Under the pieces are notes generated by a model, which had not been told where the DNA came from, searched no databases, and saw only the letters and a list, made by a program, of their open reading frames with translations. A stretch of 64,000 bases of DNA from Akebia trifoliata (lineage: Eukaryota > Streptophyta > Magnoliopsida > Ranunculales > Lardizabalaceae). The stretch lies in contig CM030719.1 of NCBI GenBank assembly GCA_017979445.1, positions 25,535,996-25,599,995 on the forward strand, in the 5' to 3' direction. Made by a program: the position numbers and the translations under genes. This document shows positions 57,901 through 64,000 of this stretch, piece by piece (within the stretch, counting starts at the first letter, position 1; each line of letters opens with the position of its first letter).

Positions 57901-60900
57901 AGAATGCCCCACTAACCTTAACCTAAATCCCTGTATATCAATTAGGCTCACCACAACACAACAAAGAAGTACTTGTCCAATCTTGATAAAGAGAGAAAAG
58001 TAAGAATAACAATAACATCCAGCAAAAAACAAGATGAACTCTTCACCCACCTCATGTTTCTCCAAACACTTCCTTATGTTTCCAATCTCATGATGAAGAA
58101 ACCAACGAGCAGCTTCAGCCGTACCAAAGTGGGTTGAGTAGCCTTCAAATGTGACTTCTTGATTACTTGAAGAAACTATATCAGTGATTAGGTCATAGAC
58201 AGTGTGGGTTCCACGGATTCCAAGAATAACAAGCTTGTTACGGATATCAGTCCCTATATAATATCCAGGCCTCATAACACTGGAGTTTTTTATGAATTTC
58301 AAAACGTTCTGTTCTCGAAGCATACTGTTTCGTGCAAGACCTGCAGCATTTTCTTTATAAGCCCCTTTTGCCAGCTCAGTGTGATAGATCAGGTCTTGAA
58401 CCTAATTTAACAAAACATTAGTTCATATGAGTGAGATGGAGATAACTATTTCATAGGAGACCAATGACTACTCGTTCACAATTGCTTTAGTTTGTACAAA
58501 ATAATATGGGGTTCAAGAAATTACAACATAATCGGAGGAGATCTGAACACCCGTGACATCCTCTATTTGATCAGCAGATGTTTGACGAAGATAGATGAGG
58601 TATAAACCTACTGTAAGATCACTTAAGCTCCAGTCTTGGATCCCGACTTTACTCCGTTGAATGCTTGCAAGAATCTCTGAAACAGATCGACTGTTAGGTG
58701 GATATTTTTGCCCATCACTGTTGCCTGGTAATATAAGTAACAAGTCAGTCTCTTTGCAATATGAGAAGTTCACTTTCACTAGTATTTTGAGTAGGCCTAG
58801 CAAACTCAAATAATCAAACCATTTATGGCAACGACATGGATTAATTAGATTATATACAATAAGCCACTTGTTCACATTTTTCATAATAGTCTCAATTAAG
58901 CTAGAAAACAACCTCAACAATTATTACAAGTTATACCACAGAATGTGTAGAGCCTCCTCTGAACTAAGCATACATTTTTCTCCTCTATATTTTGATAGGT
59001 ACGGACAATTAGTTCCATGATATGTTTAAAAGCTTCTATTGCCACACCAACTTTTGCTAACACCACCCCAATGTATGCTAATTCTTTGGTGATTTACATA
59101 TGAATTGGGGTGGCATTAGCAAAAGTTGGTGTGGCAATAGAATCTCTCTATGTTTATTGATCAGGGCCTAGAAAGTCGTTTCTAAGGCCTGATGTCCGGA
59201 GAAATTAAGGATAAATTCATTGGTGTTTCCCTAAATTGACATAATGTGTGCATAGTTCCCTTTTATTCATCATTTTTCATGTTTATTATAATCTGGGACT
59301 AATTAAGCTATTTATTTGTTGACAGATCAAAAGTATGATACGTAAAGGGGCAGATAGGGAAAAATCGTGAAGGTCCATTACACTCCAGAACCCAGAATAA
59401 AGACACGGCCCAAAAGGTGGTGAATTTCATGTGAATCTCGCGATCACATGTCAGTTATGTAAAAAAGGACTGAAAATAATTAAGGATTACTTTTTGCTAT
59501 TATGGATATTCTGATTGGAGATAAACCCTAATCTGCCTCGATAAGTAGAAACCAGACCAGAGCCAAAAGATCTCTCTCCATTCTCAGTTTAGGTTTAATT
59601 TTTATTTTCATTTTCTTTCCAAGCATTATAAGCAGAGGACGAATGACTCATTCAGCTCAAGATCAATAAAGCAGAATACTTCTTCTCTCTCATCTTCTCG
59701 TTTTACTTTCTTTTATTATGTTTCTATTTGTTCTTGCAATGATTTGTGGCTAGACCTCTATTAGTGAGGTTAATGAAGCCAGAGCAAGATAATTATATAT
59801 GATATGATTTGTATTTATGCCATTTACACACTAAACGTTTTATAAATGATTTAATTTTTATTTGATGATAAGTAAAAGCCATCATTGGTTACCCTAGGTT
59901 TGCTGATTTATACTTAGATTAGATCAAGTTGAATCATGCTTAACTATTATCACTTAAAGATCGTTTTTGTGAGGTTATCTTTCTAAAATTTAATCATGAC
60001 TTTCTAATTTCTTGGGTTCTTATATGGATTAAATTGCCGATCTAACAACATTAGATTGTTGATTAGATTAAGACAAAAAGGAATAAACACAGTTAATCTT
60101 GTCCATGATTATTATTCTTGGTGGATTTGACAGATCTAAGCCTTCTTGCATTGTGATTTCCGTTTTTCTTATTTCTACTGTTTTTCAAATAGTTTAATCT
60201 TCATCAAATCAGGTTTTTATTAGTTATTTGGAATCTTAATTGTTTTCTAGTTAAAGTTTTTGAATCAATGTTGTCTCTGTGGATCGACTCTTGCTTGCCA
60301 AGATTTTTTATTTTGTTCCCTGTTATTTCATGTGATAATCTGTGACGAACATTTATCTACCAAAAGATAAATGAAATGAGAGCAACATACCTGTTGGCAG
60401 AGCCCACCTACATAACTGCAATGCTGGTTCAAGAGCTTTTGTGAGCCAAGCAAGTTCTAACTTCCACTTGTTATCATTCAAATCATCATCGTCAGAACTG
60501 TACTTGCTAAGTCCTGAATCAAGTTTCATTCGCTCGCTCTTTTCTGATATTACAGGAATCGATGAGAGTTTCTTTCCCTCACTCGAATCAGCAGCATCAT
60601 TCATATCCACTTTTGACCATTGTGATTTATACCGAGTAAGAACACTGTATAGAAACCACCGGTATGAATCTTGTTTCTTTAATAGGTTTATACTAGAATC
60701 TGCACAATAAATCAAAATATTAAACTGCTAAGTACAAAAAAACAGTCAAAAACTTATAATTTGCAAGAACAAATTTGACCTAACATCAGAATATTACCAC
60801 CAATATTAATAACAAAATAACACTTTCATGAATCAATGTTTTTTAGGTGATCAAAAATATCAGAGATTTACTGGTAAAATGAAACAGCACTCCCAGATTC

Positions 60901-63612
60901 CATAATCTACAGGGTTGAAAAGGCCTGAAAACCAATATTTTAAAAATAATATAATCAGATGGTCTCAAACCCCATAATCACCACAATTGAAATGGGCAGA
61001 TATTTTCAACCCAAAAGTCAATCTTTTATTACTAATACAATCAAAGGGGCACTCTATTTGCACCTACTTTTTCACGTAAGTCTACCTAGTTATAAATGCA
61101 CCTCAGAAATTTTATTAAGTGCACCAACTAAATATGAAAGAAGGCTTTCATGATTGAACTTCACAACAACTTGTGGTTTCAGAGAAGCTAATGAACTTCA
61201 TCACAGAATTTTCTTATCAGAACCTTGCAAGACGTCAAACGTAAGTCCCTTTTAGTATTTTCATCTTCTATAGTTTTGTACTGGAAAATCATAAGGAAAA
61301 AACATAGAAAAATCAAGGAAAATTGTAGGAATTAGTTTGGTTTAGGGTTAAACATGTAATGTACAACATTTGATTGTTTGAAAATGTTCACAAACATTTT
61401 TATAGAGTAATGATAACAAGGACGTCGTTGATATAGCTCAATACATTTCGACAGAAACTTTACCGACATAAGAAAAAAAAACTGAACATTTTTTAATTAA
61501 CCCTTATTTGTATCAATTTCATTTTTTAATCTTATTTGTTTTAATTTTTTGTAAGGTTTTAAAAAATGTGTAAGTGGTGGGAATGGATTCAAAAAACATT
61601 CACTAGTGGTAGTGGGTCATCATCTTCACAAAGCTAAAGGGTTCCTCCAACAGCTTCAAAAAGGAGGAGACATAGTAAACAACAAGAAGCATTTCTTCAA
61701 CAACGTCCTTGTTATCATCACTCTGAAAAATGTATGTGAACATTTTCAAACAATCAAATATTTTCCATTACACTTTTAACCCAAAATCAAACCAATTCCT
61801 ACCATTTCCCTGATTTTTCTATCGTTTTTCTCCATGATTCATCATTACAGACATATTTAAAAACTATACAAGATGAACAAATTAAAAGGTACTTATGTTA
61901 GATGTATTGCAAGGTTCGGATCAGATAATGGTGATGATGAAATTCGTTAACTCTCTAGAACCACAACTCATTGTGAAGTTAAATCATGAAAACCTTCTTT
62001 CATATTCAGTAGGTGCACTTGTTTTAATTAATTTGGGTACATTTACTAAGTAGGTACACTTACGTGAAAAAGTAGGTGCAAATAGCACACCCCAGTTTCA
62101 AATGATTGGTTGTGATGGTAGGTGCATCTACTAAAAATCGTGGCACCTAAATGTCAATTATTTTAAAGTGAGTAAACTTACTTGAAAAAGTAGGTAAAAT
62201 AGAGCACCCCATAATCAAAAGGTCTCAAAACCCACAATCAGCACTATTGAAATGGCCAGAAAATCAAAAAAAAATTTACTACTAACACTAACAAACAGTC
62301 AAACCCTAGAATCTGTGGAGTGAAAGTGGCCCAAATATCATACTTTGACTACTAATATGAACAAGACATGCTCCCATCCTGATTCTGCAGAGTTGAGAAA
62401 AATTATAGCCCAAAACTCAGTTTGTTATGATCAATGCAAACAATGTTTGCATACCATAGAATATTTCAGTGTTTGCTACTACTGTAAACAAACACTCACA
62501 AACCCTAGGATCTGCAAAGCTGAAAAATCTCCAAAAACACGAATCTTTCCTACTAACCAAATATAAACTATGGGGTCTAGTGATATAAAACCACCAAATT
62601 CTTATGTTTCTTGAGGTTTATGGACTTTTCCACTTATGTTAAGTATTTTGGGTATGGTCATTTTCTTAGTTTATGAGAAACAAAAGGGGTCCCTAGATGG
62701 TTGATAGTATCCATAAAGGGGAGTTTCTTTAAAAGGAGGTTCTATCTTTGTTAGAGAGTGGGAGAAAACATCGAGTCTCTATGTATGTATTTTTCTTCTC
62801 TTGTAAAACCTAGATACTCAAGGTTCGTGAGGGTGGTCTTCATATTGTAGTCACAAGCTTGTGACAATGGGAGTAGGATCGATTTCTTGTTTGGGTTCTT
62901 ACTAGAGTTGGGTGTAGAGATTTTGTGTGTCACACCGGAGAGTTGGCGGCAAATATAAATCTCTATTTTTGTAATTTCTTCCTCAGGTAATAGATTTCTA
63001 TTTGCCGGTTTGCCCATGGATGTAACCCCATTGTGGGTGAACCACATATATCTTCTGTCGTGATTGAGTTCATTTCTCTACTCTCTTTGTTGTTACTTAT
63101 ATTTGCTTTGCAACACATTCTTGGGGTTTGGTAGTTGGAATTGATTGCTTTGGTGTTAAAAGGGATTAATTTCAATAATTCGGTTTCCGTGTGTGGCCTG
63201 GGATCTAGCCACAACATAAACTAACACTCTCAAACCCTAGATTCTGCATATCTGGAAAAAAAATCCCCCAAAAATTATCTCTCACCTATTAATATAAACA
63301 AGCGCTCACAAAAAGCAAAGCTGAAAAATCGCTCAAAAATCAAAATGTTATGTCTCCAAACTTAGAATCTGCAGAGCTGGGGAAAAAATGGTCCAAAAAT
63401 CAAAAGTCTACAAAACCCTCAATCCATCAGACCTGAAATAGCTCAAAAATTAAAAAAGTTTACGTCTCAAACCACAAAATCTGAAGAGCTGAAAATGACC
63501 CAAAATCGTAATTTTATGAAACTAATATGAACTTTAGAAACCCTATAAATAAATAAAAATTGGAATTCTTACCGAGTTGGTTAAAGAAGCGCTTCATGGA
63601 TCGATTCGCCAT
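54212..63612 (-). CDS. Class 3 lipase with Lipase3_N domain (mono/diacylglycerol lipase-like)
   Basis: Eight exons give 551 residues, all GT-AG with matching phases: 63612-63573, 60699-60391, 58724-58525, 58401-58051, 57930-57730, 57589-57519, 56407-56268, 54555-54212. The start MANRSMKRFF is conserved in the plant family. An N-terminal Lipase3_N-like region (about 90-200) precedes the alpha/beta-hydrolase core: YYIGTDIRNKLVILGIRGT, then the nucleophile elbow GHSLGG (Ser310), DDIIPR (Asp368 or 369) and SDHKCDNHYY (His525 or 530), a plausible Ser-Asp-His triad. Members hydrolyse acylglycerols; substrate and location here are not shown, and no signal peptide is seen. Introns 1 (2.9 kb) and 2 (1.7 kb) carry transposons. 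No break was found. Confidence 0.93.
54874..54901. repeat. Poly-T run in a lipase intron
   Basis: About 28 consecutive T in the last intron of the minus-strand lipase gene, which is poly-A in the sense of the transcript. It could be the tail of a retroposed fragment. Confidence 0.8.
59034..59142. mobile_element. MITE of the GCCACACCA family, in lipase intron 2
   Basis: TTCTATTGCCACACCAACTT on the left pairs with AAGTTGGTGTGGCAATAGAA on the right. The core has TTCTTTGGTGATTTACATA, as in the copy at 14370. The arms are nearly perfect, so this is the least decayed copy in the window. Confidence 0.8.
59160..60345. mobile_element. Possible solo LTR in lipase intron 2
   Basis: The stretch carries a TATA-like CATTATAAGCAGAGG, AATAAAGCAG, the block TGTGGCTAGACCTCTATTAG and a terminal CTGTGGATCGACTCTTGCTT, a combination seen in gypsy-type LTRs. 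Ends and target duplication were not resolved, so this is a tentative call. Confidence 0.4.
61046..62210. mobile_element. Mutator-like non-autonomous element with long inverted arms
   Basis: 1165 bp. The left end GGGGCACTCTATTT and the inverted right end GGGGTGCTCTATTT continue into CACGTAAG/CAAGTAAG. ACAATCAAA (61037-61045) and ATAATCAAA (62211-62219) form a 9-bp target duplication with one mismatch. Inner arms of nearly 400 bp (about 61050-61432 and 61703-62092) are inverted copies, for example AAAATGTTCACAAACATTTT against its inverse at about 61725. The right side has a second, outer copy of the terminal motif. A 270-bp loop has no recognised gene. GGGG ends plus 9-bp duplication point to Mutator type. 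Confidence 0.7.
62571..63215. mobile_element. 645-bp insertion flanked by ATAAACTA
   Basis: ATAAACTA at 62563-62570 and 63216-63223 flanks it, and the tandem-repeat unit is restored if the insert is removed. It contains blocks common in copia LTR U5 regions (GGATGTAACCCCATTGTGGG, GTGAACCACATATATC). It starts TG and ends close to CA, so a solo LTR is likely, but the 8-bp repeat would also suit a hAT element. Confidence 0.55.
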
Positions 63613-64000
63613 TTCAAGCTTCGTCGTTGAAACAGGTTTTGTTTTTTTTGGATCGAAGGATAAGATTTGTCTTTGTAAGTTGTAACTCTGTACTAAGTGT
63701 TGTTGGCGCTTATGTTATAAGTTAGCAAATGTCTGTAGTCTTTTTCTAACATGAGCTGCTGATTGGGCATAACCGACCGCCAAGAGGGTGGTGGATAGTG
63801 TGGTCAAAGGATGAAGACGCAGAAATGTACGGATATTGTGAAGTTATTTGTGATCGATTACAGCGAATAGTATGATATTTGATTTGGACCGTTGGATCTG
63901 ATCTCGAAAGGTTCCACTGTTCTCCTGGACTGGGTAATGGGTATGCGGCGACTCGTAGCACAAAAAGAAAAAGGGAAAATTGTTAAAGGACTCTGGTGGA
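63613..64000. promoter_or_regulatory. Upstream region of the lipase gene
   Basis: No coding sequence recognised. This should contain the leader and promoter of the minus-strand lipase gene; a weak TATA-like TTATAAC lies at about 63714 (read on the minus strand). No further element is assigned. Confidence 0.4.

Larger units (their letters stand above)
60890..63560. repeat. Degenerate tandem repeat in lipase intron 1
   Basis: A unit of about 65-75 bp recurs at 60890-61040, 62210-62570 and 63217-63540: TACTAATAT(A/G)AACAA, then CACAAACCCTAGAATCTG, then GCAGAGCTGAAAA and CCCAAAAATC. Two later insertions (61046-62210 and 62571-63215) split the array. Confidence 0.7.

Noticed and set aside
62751..63217. 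Two overlapping minus-strand frames in lipase intron 1
   Set aside because: They fall inside the 645-bp insert, lack any domain and do not fit the exon phases.
63746..63961. 71-codon minus-strand frame upstream of the lipase start
   Set aside because: No homology recognised, and not in a position to splice to the conserved MANRS start; treated as promoter sequence.
1..64000. CRISPR arrays, riboswitches, operons, rRNA genes
   Set aside because: None seen; the gene structure is eukaryotic and no such signature occurs.

Overview
This is a plant nuclear segment, most likely from a eudicot. It is AT-rich, its genes carry many GT-AG introns, and it is filled with Ty1/copia and Ty3/gypsy LTR retrotransposons, an L1-type LINE, SINE-like tails and many small terminal-inverted-repeat (TIR) elements. 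The species cannot be named from the sequence. No viral genome, plasmid, CRISPR array or bacterial operon is present.

Layout. 0-6.5 kb: an older repeated segment holds a CACTA-like MITE, which itself holds a Ty1/copia element with both LTRs; a 180-bp palindromic MITE and a 276-bp tandem duplication follow. 7.2-7.7 kb: an antisense LINE RNase H fragment. 9.7-11.8 kb: two more copies of the 0-6 kb repeat. 13.7-14.2 kb: a one-exon B3-like gene (minus strand). 15.5-17.9 kb: a second CACTA-like MITE and a nested palindrome. 18.9-25.9 kb: one complete LINE insertion bounded by a 16-bp target duplication, with its central segment inverted. 27.2-29.4 kb: a second, heavily deleted copia element. 32.3-37.0 kb: an intact five-exon HR-like lesion-inducer gene (plus). 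39.5-45.5 kb: an intact 18-exon RAD5/HLTF-type helicase and ubiquitin-ligase gene (minus). 46.6-50.4 kb: a decayed chromovirus-type Ty3/gypsy pol. 54.2-63.6 kb: an intact eight-exon class 3 (sn1-specific mono/diacylglycerol-type) lipase gene (minus), with introns loaded with transposon insertions and a degenerate tandem repeat.

The three intact multi-exon genes do not form a pathway. The lesion-inducer and RAD5 genes converge tail to tail; the RAD5 and lipase genes lie head to tail, separated by the gypsy remnant. RAD5 acts in error-free DNA damage tolerance and has two E2F-type sites just upstream of its start. The lipase should act on acylglycerols. The lesion-inducer is a small membrane protein.

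The most informative structural features are insertions for which the unoccupied site can be read elsewhere in the same window, and the LINE whose ORF2 lies on the opposite strand from its ORF1 although one target duplication encloses both. I found no convincing undescribed multi-gene system. Exons were assigned by hand from splice consensus, reading frame and family homology; no transcript data or alignment program was available.
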